From NCBI GenBank assembly GCA_017550525.1, contig JAFZOU010000016.1:1-57090 (forward strand): 57,090 nt of DNA, given 5' to 3'. Made by a program: the position numbers and the translations under genes. Each line of letters starts with the position of its first letter. Within the stretch, counting starts at the first letter, position 1. This stretch comes from Bacteroidales bacterium. GTDB lineage: Bacteria > Bacteroidota > Bacteroidia > Bacteroidales > UBA932. The notes under the pieces are model-generated. The model was not told the DNA's origin. It saw only the letters and a program-made list of their open reading frames with translations, and ran no database searches. Below are positions 50,326 through 57,090 of the stretch, one piece after another.

Positions 50326-52755
50326 ATGAGATACAATATATTAATAGCCTTGGCAGCCGCTGCGGCGGTGCTTCTTCCCGGGTGTTCCCGCACCCAGGAA
50401 GAGGATATGGCCGCCGGGGGAAAGCAGGCCCTGCGCTTCACTGCGTCCGTGGGCGGCTATGCCACAAAGGCTACGGACCGCGCCTTTGAAATAGGCGACG
50501 CCGTATCTCTCTACACATACGGGCCGTCCTACCAATTCAATGTAAAGATGGAGTATGACGGACAAACCCTGGTTCCGGAAACCCCTGTATACTGGAGTGA
50601 TTCCCAGTATTTGGAGGAGACCACGGAATTCTGGGCATTCTATCCCTATATGGAGAACGAGGCCTATTGGGAAGGCCAGTACTTTGTAGTCCGCACCAAC
50701 CAGAGCACCCATCAGGGCTTTACGGCGTCTGACTTCATGACTGCCCATACCCTCAACGCTCCAGTAGACGGCACCGTGCACCTTCACTTTGTGCACCGCT
50801 TGTCAAAGCTCCTGGTTTATGTAGACAACCAGCTTGCCGATGTAGACATTGCCGAGGCCTACCTTGGTAACGTCACCCCTGAGGCAATGATAAACCGAAA
50901 CGGTGAAACTTACGGTGTGGTTGAGTCTGAGTATTCGGCCCTTTCTTCCATCAAAATGGGTCAGGTGCTGGATGCCGCCGGCCGCCCCGCCTGGGCTTGT
51001 ATCATACCTCCCCAGTGGGCGCAGCCTTCCATCACCCTTGTTGGAACGGACGGCAAGTACTACATTTATGCCCTCTCTTACGAGGTCAGATTCCAACCCG
51101 GCTGCCGTCACACTGCAAGGGTAGAACTTGATGCCGATACAGTATCGGCCGAATTCTCCAAGGACGTGGACGAGTGGGTGGACAACGATGATGCAAACCA
51201 CCAGTCCAATCCCCGCAAGGCCACGGTAGAGGAGGTCCTTAAGGCCGATGACGGCGAAGTCTTCATTGTCTCCGCCATCGTTAGGGACCTCAGCAGCATC
51301 CAGTACGGAAACTACTATCTGGTAGACGACATTAACTCTGAGGATGCCCTGTATATCTACGGCACCGTGAATGCCGAAGGGCTATTCCCCAAGGATTCCG
51401 GCGGATGGTATTCCGACGGATGGGGCTTTGTTCAAGGAGACCGCATTACCGTAAAGGGTATCAGGGCCACTTACAACGGTGTGGTTGAGTTCAAGAACGC
51501 AGAGCTTGTGTCCATAGATGCCCTTATGCCGATAGGTATGCTTACGTACCAAAACAAGATTGAGGCTGTCGGCGGCCAGGCTTTGTTCACTGTCCGTGGT
51601 GTAGGAGACTGGGATATCTTTGTCCCTCGCGAGTGCACATGGGCCACGGTGAACGAGCTTCAGTCCCTTGGGAATGACTGGTATTACCTGACCGTGGACG
51701 TAGAAAGGAATACGTCAACCGAGGAAAGGCAAACCATCCTCTACGTAGACCTTTACCCTGAAGATGAGGATCCTTACCGCACCGGAGACTATATCTACCA
51801 GGCTGCCTCCACAGGTCAGACTTACATAGTAGATGTTCTCAACGGTACCGACGGAGAGACCTTCACCGTCACTGGTGAAGTGTACGCCCTCGCCAACATC
51901 TCTTACGGCAACTTCTACATCCAGGACGACTCCGGTGAGCTGTATATCTATGGCACAAAGACTGCCGATGGCCAGTATCCCAAGGATGCCGGCGGATGGT
52001 ATACAGAGCAGTTCGGCCTTGTTGCCGGAGACGTTGTAACCGTTACCGGAGCAAAGACAACGTATAACGGTACTGTTGAACTGGTGGATGTCCAGATAGA
52101 AAGTGTGGAAAGGGCCGATTTCGGATTGGTGTTATTGTCAACCTCGGCAACTTATACCGGAGGAGCCGTAACCAATATGGTAAGATGTGTTGAAACTCCA
52201 GTATTCACTTCAGATCAGAACTGGGCTCAGGTCAGCTACCAGGCCAAGGATGCCAACTGGTATGAGTTTACCACAACTTTGTCTGAAAACGAGTCCCTGG
52301 ATTCCCGTACCGTCCGTATATACGTGAGCTATAGCAACCGCCGATACTACTTTGACATCACCCAGGATGGCGCCCCTGCTCCTATTGTGAATGACGGAAC
52401 TCTCGAGAATCCATACACCGTTACAGAGGCAAGGACCATTGCATCGGCCCTCTCCTGGACCAACAACAGCACATATGATCAGACGGATCCCGTGTATGTG
52501 AAGGGTGTTGTCGCCAAGATCACCAGGGCATTCAAGGCCAATGACACTGCCGTCATCTTTATTTCCGACGATGGCGTCGATCAGGATGTCCTCCAGCTTT
52601 ACAACGTCTGGTATGTGGGCAATGAGCCGTTTGCCGACGGAGATGTCCAGCCAGAAGTGGGAGATACAGTTGTGGTGTACGGTCCACTGATGAATTACAG
52701 GGGCAACACACCGGAAACGGTGAGTAAGCAGGCCTATCTTGTTTCAATCAATTAA
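50326..52755 (+). CDS. fimbrillin-family lipoprotein with alternating OB-fold and BACON-like domains
   Basis: 809 residues. Lipobox Cys20 (LLPGC). Residues about 35–285 are fimbrillin-like (YATKATDRAFEIGDAVSLY; SDFMTAHTLNAPVDGTVHLHFVHRLSKLLVYV). Then OB-like domains at about 300–395, 500–590 and 690–805; the first two match closely (YGN(Y/F)Y(L/I)-DD...LYIYGT...PKD(S/A)GGWY...GD-(I/V)TV-G-(R/K)TTYNG). BACON-like segments sit between them (GVGDWDIFVPRECTWATV; TSDQNWAQVSYQAKDANWYEF). OB domains of this sort are frequent in Bacteroidales surface proteins; the ligand is unknown. Confidence 0.82.
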   Translation: MRYNILIALAAAAAVLLPGCSRTQEEDMAAGGKQALRFTASVGGYATKATDRAFEIGDAVSLYTYGPSYQFNVKMEYDGQTLVPETPVYWSDSQYLEETTEFWAFYPYMENEAYWEGQYFVVRTNQSTHQGFTASDFMTAHTLNAPVDGTVHLHFVHRLSKLLVYVDNQLADVDIAEAYLGNVTPEAMINRNGETYGVVESEYSALSSIKMGQVLDAAGRPAWACIIPPQWAQPSITLVGTDGKYYIYALSYEVRFQPGCRHTARVELDADTVSAEFSKDVDEWVDNDDANHQSNPRKATVEEVLKADDGEVFIVSAIVRDLSSIQYGNYYLVDDINSEDALYIYGTVNAEGLFPKDSGGWYSDGWGFVQGDRITVKGIRATYNGVVEFKNAELVSIDALMPIGMLTYQNKIEAVGGQALFTVRGVGDWDIFVPRECTWATVNELQSLGNDWYYLTVDVERNTSTEERQTILYVDLYPEDEDPYRTGDYIYQAASTGQTYIVDVLNGTDGETFTVTGEVYALANISYGNFYIQDDSGELYIYGTKTADGQYPKDAGGWYTEQFGLVAGDVVTVTGAKTTYNGTVELVDVQIESVERADFGLVLLSTSATYTGGAVTNMVRCVETPVFTSDQNWAQVSYQAKDANWYEFTTTLSENESLDSRTVRIYVSYSNRRYYFDITQDGAPAPIVNDGTLENPYTVTEARTIASALSWTNNSTYDQTDPVYVKGVVAKITRAFKANDTAVIFISDDGVDQDVLQLYNVWYVGNEPFADGDVQPEVGDTVVVYGPLMNYRGNTPETVSKQAYLVSIN

Positions 52756-52767
52756 ACGGAATAAGCT

Positions 52768-54729
52768 ATGAGAAGAATATTTACATATATTGCAGCAGCG
52801 CTCCTCGCAGGAGCAGCATTCAGCGCCTGTTCCGTCAAAGAAACAGCCAATGACAGCCTCGGCAGCAGGGAAATAAAATTCACTGCTTCAGTGGGTCAGT
52901 TCCAGACAAAGGCCGATGAGGCCCAGGTTGAATCAATCGGCCTGTTTGTCTATGGTCCCTACTCCAGCCAGCTTAATAAGCGTCTGGACATCGTGGAAGG
53001 CGCTGTTATCCCGTCCGAGCCCATTCTCTGGGATGCGGAGCAGTACGTTGAACAGCCTTCCCGTTTCATCGCGTATTTCCCGTATGACCCCGAGCGTGAA
53101 GACCTTTGGGCAGATTATTTTGTCAAGCAGGATCAGAGCACTCTTGAGGCTTATAAGGCTTCGGACCTTCTGATTGCCGATACGGAGAGTGCTCCGGCCG
53201 ACGGTACCGTACACCTCAGCTTCGTACACAAGTTCACGCAGGTTACGCTTGTCATAGACAACCTTGTCAACGATGAGGAAATTGTGGAAGCGTACTTTAA
53301 TAACGTGTGGATTGGCGCCAGAGGATCGGAATTGGAGTACGGTAGTATGTCCGGAGACCTTGAGCAGGCTTCCGTGAAGATGCTCCCCGTGCTTCTTGAA
53401 AACGGCTCCCGCGCCTGGAGTATGATTATCCCCGGTCAGTCTATGTCTAACCCCAGCATTACAGTGGTTACCGCTTCCGGCACCCGCCTTTCCACCAGCT
53501 ACGACTACCAGTATTTCAGGGGCGGCGCCAGTTATGTGGGCACTGCGGACCTTGTCCCGGAACAGGAAATCGGCAACCTTGACTTCGGTGAGGAGATTGC
53601 CGATTGGAACGAAGGTTGGGATATGGAATTCCCCAACCAGGGCCAGGATCCCGGCTGGGCCGTTGTGAGCGGCACATGGAGCTTAATCGGCGACATGGAC
53701 GGCTGGGAGAAGGATCATAATTTGGAGGTTGGCGATGGCTTCATACGCTACATTACCATCGAGCTTCGCAAAGACCAGTGCTTCAAGTTCCGTCAGGGCG
53801 GCTCCTGGGACTACAACGACCTCGGCTTTGATGCCGATTGGGACGGCACAACGCACTATATGCAGGAAGGCCAGATGAATCTCCGCCTCAAGGGCCAGGA
53901 CATCTATGTCCCCACCAGCGGTCTGTGGTATCTCCAGGTTAATCTTGAAAAGCTAACTCTGTACGCCTATCTTATGGAGGAGTATCCGGACAACCCGGAT
54001 CCCGACCCCGATCCTCAGACAGATGTCTGGAGCCTGATTGGCTCAATGACCGATTGGGTCGGTGACATCGATATGACGGCCGGAGCCGACGGTGCCACTT
54101 ACGATTTAACCATTGAGCTTGCCAAAGGCGACGAATTCAAGTTCCGTAAGAATGCTGATTGGGACCAGGGCGACCTGGGCGCAAATGCCTCCAACAATAC
54201 GCTCACAGAGGGAACTATGCTACTGTTGGCCAAGGGTGCCAACATTGCGGTGGCCCAAAGCGGCAAATGGCATCTTGTCCTGGATCCTGGTACCCCCAGT
54301 CTGGAGGTAGAACTGGTTGAGGCTTATACAGACCCTGATGATCCGGATCCCGAGCAGCCCACACAGCCCGTTTGGAGCGTTATCGGCTCAATGAACGGCG
54401 AGGAATGGGGCGTAGACCACGTCTTTGAACTCGTCACAACAGACTTTGGCGATGTCTTGTATTACATTGAGATAGATCTTCAGGAAGGCGATGAGTTCAA
54501 GTTCCGCAAAGATTATAGCTGGACTGTCAACTTCGGCTATAACGGAGATGATAATCCCTATGTCTTCCCGGACAGCCTTATCATCTGGTCCGATGAGTCC
54601 ACATATGATGTTCCGGACATTTCGCTTGCCCTTAGCGGCAGTAACTTCTGTGCCCCCTCTTCCGGCACCTGGTCCATTGAGCTCTATCCCGATGAATACG
54701 CTTGTATAATGTACAGGCAGCAGGATTAG
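52768..54729 (+). CDS. fimbrillin-family lipoprotein with three SusE/SusF-like starch-binding repeats
   Basis: 653 residues. Lipobox Cys21 (AFSAC). Residues about 30–285 are fimbrillin-like (FQTKADEAQVESIGLFVYG; SDLLIADTESAPADGTVHLSFVHKFTQVTLVI). Three C-terminal repeats begin W-(S)-(L/V)IG-(S/D)M at about residues 304, 424 and 535. Each continues with a strand pair and the motif (E/K)-F-KFR-(K/Q), then a late strand with SG-W-L, as in SusE/SusF carbohydrate-binding domains. It probably binds alpha-glucan or a related glycan at the cell surface. Last gene of the cluster, followed by a terminator. Confidence 0.83.
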   Translation: MRRIFTYIAAALLAGAAFSACSVKETANDSLGSREIKFTASVGQFQTKADEAQVESIGLFVYGPYSSQLNKRLDIVEGAVIPSEPILWDAEQYVEQPSRFIAYFPYDPEREDLWADYFVKQDQSTLEAYKASDLLIADTESAPADGTVHLSFVHKFTQVTLVIDNLVNDEEIVEAYFNNVWIGARGSELEYGSMSGDLEQASVKMLPVLLENGSRAWSMIIPGQSMSNPSITVVTASGTRLSTSYDYQYFRGGASYVGTADLVPEQEIGNLDFGEEIADWNEGWDMEFPNQGQDPGWAVVSGTWSLIGDMDGWEKDHNLEVGDGFIRYITIELRKDQCFKFRQGGSWDYNDLGFDADWDGTTHYMQEGQMNLRLKGQDIYVPTSGLWYLQVNLEKLTLYAYLMEEYPDNPDPDPDPQTDVWSLIGSMTDWVGDIDMTAGADGATYDLTIELAKGDEFKFRKNADWDQGDLGANASNNTLTEGTMLLLAKGANIAVAQSGKWHLVLDPGTPSLEVELVEAYTDPDDPDPEQPTQPVWSVIGSMNGEEWGVDHVFELVTTDFGDVLYYIEIDLQEGDEFKFRKDYSWTVNFGYNGDDNPYVFPDSLIIWSDESTYDVPDISLALSGSNFCAPSSGTWSIELYPDEYACIMYRQQD

Positions 54730-54750
54730 CCCTTCGGCCCCTCTACCTAA

Positions 54751-54784
54751 AACCCGCGAAGCCCTCCGGCCCCGCGGGTTTTTT
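54751..54784 (+). terminator. terminator of the fimbrillin cluster
   Basis: AACCCGCG (54751–54758) pairs with CGCGGGTT (54773–54780), followed by a T-run to 54784. It closes the five-gene run. Confidence 0.88.
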
Positions 54785-54811
54785 GTTACGCATCATTTCA
54801 CAAAAAATGCG

Positions 54812-54819
54812 TATCTTTG
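54812..54819 (+). promoter_or_regulatory. −7 box of dxs, nearly leaderless
   Basis: TATCTTTG, with its last base 7 nt before the dxs ATG, the same spacing as at 16515–16522. Confidence 0.7.
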
Positions 54820-54825
54820 TAAGCT

Positions 54826-56703
54826 ATGTATAAGCTTTTGGAAAAGATTGATTCCCCGGAAGACCTCCGTAAACTGCCTAGGAAAAAGCTGGAGGAAGTA
54901 TGCAGGGAACTCAGGGATTATATGGTGGAGTGCTGCAGCGTCAACCCCGGTCACCTTGGCTCAAGCCTTGGCGCCGTGGAGCTGATAGTGGCTCTCCATT
55001 ATATATATAATACGCCCGAAGATAAAGTTGTCTTTGACGTGGGGCATCAGGCCTACGCCCATAAAATCCTCACCGGACGCAGGGAACTTTTCCGTAAAAA
55101 CCGTATGAGGGACGGCATCAGCGGTTTCCCCAAGATGGACGAAAGCCCCTACGACGCCTTTGGCGCAGGTCATTCCTCCACGTCAATATCGGCCGCGCTT
55201 GGATTTGCAGAAGCTGCAAGGCTCACGGGCGCAACATACAAATCCGTTGCCGTGATAGGTGACGGCGCCATGACGGGCGGCCTGGCGTGGGAAGGCCTCA
55301 ACAACGCCGGCTCCTCCAAGGCCGATATCCTTGTGATCCTCAACGACAACGACATCTCCATAGACCGTAACCTTGGCGGCCTGCACGACTACCTCCTAAG
55401 GGTTACCACATCCCAAACCTACAACAGGGTGAAGCGTGGAATATGGAACCGCCTTGGAGAAGGAAAACTCCGTGACTGGATCCAGAAGCGGGTTATAGAC
55501 ACCAAGGCAAACATTGTCCGCTCCAGCGGCGGGGCCCTCTTCGAAGCCCTCGGGTTCAGGTACTTCGGCCCCATCGACGGCAATGATATCGGCCAGATGG
55601 TCTCCGTCCTTTCCCGCATAAAGGACCTTCACGGCCCCCGTATCCTTCATCTTCATACCCGTAAGGGCGCGGGATACGCTCCCGCAGAGGAAGACCCTAC
55701 AACATGGCACGCTCCCGGAAAGTTTGACGCCGCCACGGGTACCCGCCTTAAGACCGTAAATGCCCCGGACCGCTATCAGGATGTATTCGGTAAGGTCCTT
55801 GTGGAACTTGCGGCAAAGGATTTCCGCGTGGTGGGCATCACTCCCGCCATGGCCTCCGGCTGCGGGATGAACCGCCTCCAGGATGCCTTCCCGGAAAGGT
55901 TCTTTGACGTGGGCATTGAGGAAGGCCATGCTGTCACATTCTCTGCCGGCCTTGCCGCTACGGGCCTAAGACCCTTCTGCAACATCTATTCATCGTTCTC
56001 CCAGAGGGCGTACGACAACATTATCCACGACGTAGCCCTCCAGAACCTTCCAGTCACCATGTGCCTGGACAGGGCTGGCCTGGTGGGGGAAGACGGCGCC
56101 ACCCATACCGGAGCGTTCGACCTTTCCGCATTCCGCTGCATTCCAAACGTGGTGATATCGGCCCCAAGGAATGAACTTGAGCTTAGGAATCTCATGTACA
56201 CAGCCCTGGAGTATCCAGGCGGGCCGTTTTTCATCCGCTACCCCCGCGGTTACGGAGAGGGCATGGACTGGGAAAAGGCCGATGCCTCCCCGCTTCCCGT
56301 AGGAAAGGGAGAGTGCCTTATGAAGGGGAAGGGCGTTGCCGTCCTTGCCCTTGGCCCCGTCGCTAACAGGGCCCTTGAGGCTGCACAGCGTCATAAGGCC
56401 GATTATTGGGTGGGGCCCTCCGTCTATGATCTCCGCTTCCTGAAGCCCCTTGATCTTGACATCCTGGAGGAAGTATCCTCTTGCAAGGCCATCCTTACCT
56501 TGGAGGACGGCAGCCTCAAGGGTGGTCTCTATGGCGCCGTAAGCGAGTTTTTTGCCGCCAGGCCGGATGCTCCTATAATTAAAGGTGTAGGCATCCCGGA
56601 CAAATTTGTGGTGCAGGACTCCCAGAAAGCTCAGCGTGAGGAGTGCAGTCTGGATACAGAATCCATCTTCGATCTTCTTAGGGAGATGATGAAAAATGTT
56701 TAA
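54826..56703 (+). CDS. dxs: 1-deoxy-D-xylulose-5-phosphate synthase
   Basis: 625 residues, full length. It condenses pyruvate and glyceraldehyde 3-phosphate with thiamine diphosphate, the first step of the MEP isoprenoid pathway. The TPP motif GDGAMTGGLAWEGLNNAG (Gly145 on) ends in NDNDISI (about 173–179). HLGSSLGAVELIVALHY, FDVGHQAYAHKILTGR and GFPKMDESPYDAFGAGHSSTSISAALG are typical, as are the transketolase central domain (FFDVGIEEGHAVTFSAGLA) and C-terminal domain. It supplies isoprenoids to the polyprenyl synthase and menG products encoded elsewhere in the window. Confidence 0.98.
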   Translation: MYKLLEKIDSPEDLRKLPRKKLEEVCRELRDYMVECCSVNPGHLGSSLGAVELIVALHYIYNTPEDKVVFDVGHQAYAHKILTGRRELFRKNRMRDGISGFPKMDESPYDAFGAGHSSTSISAALGFAEAARLTGATYKSVAVIGDGAMTGGLAWEGLNNAGSSKADILVILNDNDISIDRNLGGLHDYLLRVTTSQTYNRVKRGIWNRLGEGKLRDWIQKRVIDTKANIVRSSGGALFEALGFRYFGPIDGNDIGQMVSVLSRIKDLHGPRILHLHTRKGAGYAPAEEDPTTWHAPGKFDAATGTRLKTVNAPDRYQDVFGKVLVELAAKDFRVVGITPAMASGCGMNRLQDAFPERFFDVGIEEGHAVTFSAGLAATGLRPFCNIYSSFSQRAYDNIIHDVALQNLPVTMCLDRAGLVGEDGATHTGAFDLSAFRCIPNVVISAPRNELELRNLMYTALEYPGGPFFIRYPRGYGEGMDWEKADASPLPVGKGECLMKGKGVAVLALGPVANRALEAAQRHKADYWVGPSVYDLRFLKPLDLDILEEVSSCKAILTLEDGSLKGGLYGAVSEFFAARPDAPIIKGVGIPDKFVVQDSQKAQREECSLDTESIFDLLREMMKNV

Positions 56704-56708
56704 AAAAG

Positions 56709-56740
56709 TTTGGCGGATTCAAAAAAAGTAGCTACCTTTG
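56709..56740 (+). promoter_or_regulatory. promoter of the tRNA cluster
   Basis: TTTG (56709–56712), 20 nt, then TACCTTTG (56733–56740). Both elements fit the Bacteroidota consensus well. It starts 6 nt after the dxs stop and precedes tRNA-Thr by 32 nt. Confidence 0.8.
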
Positions 56741-56772
56741 CAGTCCTTTAAGAAGTTAGAGGGCTTATGAGC

Positions 56773-56846
56773 GCCGATATAGCTCAGTTGGCCAGAGCAC
56801 GTGATTTGTAATCTCGGGGTCGTGGGTTCGAATCCCTCTATCGGCT
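56773..56846 (+). tRNA. tRNA-Thr (anticodon UGU)
   Basis: 74 nt without CCA. Acceptor GCCGATA/TATCGGC is perfect; D arm GCTC/GAGC; anticodon loop TTTGTAA gives UGU, reading ACA; T loop TTCGAAT. Two stems each contain a U·U mismatch: anticodon stem CGTGA/TCTCG and T stem GTGGG/CCCTC. First of three tRNAs. Confidence 0.95.
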
Positions 56847-56882
56847 CAAAAAGGGGCTTTGACATATTGTAAAGCAACATTT

Positions 56883-56963
56883 GGGAGGTTCGCATAGTGG
56901 CAATTGCGGCGGACTGTAAATCCGCTCCCTCAGGGTTCGGTGGTTCGAGTCCACCACCTCCCA
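56883..56963 (+). tRNA. tRNA-Tyr (anticodon GUA)
   Basis: 81 nt, class II with a long variable arm. Acceptor GGGAGGT/ACCTCCC, anticodon stem GCGGA/TCCGC around CTGTAAA (anticodon GUA), T arm GGTGG-TTCGAGT-CCACC, discriminator A. All stems pair. Confidence 0.97.
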
Positions 56964-56981
56964 CAAATGCAAAAAAAGGTG

Positions 56982-57023
56982 GAGCTACTTCCGCCGATTT
57001 TTGCAAATCGGCGGAAGTAGCTC
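56982..57023. repeat. perfect 19-bp inverted repeat overlapping the 5' part of tRNA-Gly
   Basis: GAGCTACTTCCGCCGATTT (56982–57000) is the exact reverse complement of 57005–57023, loop TTGC. The right arm is 6 nt of leader plus tRNA-Gly nucleotides 1–13, so the pre-tRNA leader can pair with the tRNA's own acceptor strand and D-arm. Confidence 0.95.
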
Positions 57024-57083
57024 AGTTGGTAGAGCATCAGCCTTCCAAGCTGAGGGTCGCGAGTTCGAACCTCGTTTTCCGCT
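57011..57083 (+). tRNA. tRNA-Gly (anticodon UCC)
   Basis: 73 nt. Acceptor GCGGAAG/TTTCCGC (one G·U), D arm GCTC/GAGC, anticodon stem TCAGC/GCTGA around CTTCCAA (anticodon UCC, reads GGA/GGG), T arm CGAG-TTCGAAC-CTCG. Third of the cluster; its leader is complementary to its 5' end. Confidence 0.95.
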
Positions 57084-57090
57084 CTTAGAA

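Overview
The window is a piece of a Bacteroidota chromosome, almost certainly order Bacteroidales. The signs are: promoters with the Bacteroidota −7 box TAnnTTTG (many are exactly TATCTTTG), few visible Shine-Dalgarno sequences, SPII lipoproteins with BACON, fimbrillin and SusE/F-like domains, a DUF2723 membrane protein, and a DUF4271–hemD–rnpA–yidD block. Base composition looks like low-to-mid 50s % GC by eye. I cannot name a genus. I see no prophage, CRISPR array, integrase or transposase gene.

Layout. 1–2.4 kb: translation genes rpsI (cut by the window edge), rpsB and tsf. 2.5–5.5 kb: a large multidomain lipoprotein. 5.5–11 kb (minus strand): a GH2 beta-galactosidase, a MATE exporter and the ribosome-assembly GTPase RsgA. 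11–16.5 kb: malQ, a SUI1-family factor, DUF4271, hemD, rnpA, yidD and ubiE/menG. 16.5–19.4 kb: a fused GNAT-fold acyltransferase/acyl-activating enzyme followed by an acyl carrier protein. 19.5–26 kb: DUF2723 protein, an rRNA-methyltransferase-like protein, pgk and a porin-like protein. 26–33.6 kb: RNase R, an S41 protease, rdgB, recO, a polyprenyl synthase and a U32 peptidase-family protein. 33.6–34.0 kb: a small AT-richer islet with a ribbon-helix-helix-like frame and a long hairpin. 34–39.7 kb (minus): a five-gene MacAB/TolC-type efflux operon. 40–42.9 kb (minus): two paralogous MFS transporters. 43–54.7 kb: five consecutive surface lipoproteins (one six-BACON protein and four fimbrillin-family proteins, each with a different C-terminal half). 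54.8–57.1 kb: dxs, then tRNA-Thr(UGU)–tRNA-Tyr(GUA)–tRNA-Gly(UCC).

The accessory interest lies in four layers. (1) A 7-base word, ATCGGCC/GGCCGAT, occurs about 100 times by hand count, on both strands and in all reading frames, where about 8 would be expected. (2) A family of palindromic repeats forms tandem pairs with a 52-nt period and a core like ACAAAA-CGGCC-TTTTGTG; one pair lies in frame inside the MATE gene, and two near-identical 136-bp copies lie in opposite orientation, each ending in the −7 box of the next gene. A different palindromic insert sits in a loop of one MFS paralogue. (3) The fused acyltransferase/acyl-ligase plus ACP resembles the parts list of bacterial ceramide (sphingolipid) synthesis. 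(4) The fimbrillin-type cluster looks like a set of surface or tip proteins, each carrying a different module (NPY-type repeat, FN3-like, OB-fold/BACON, SusE/F-like).

All functions are read from sequence motifs and remembered family features; no search was run.
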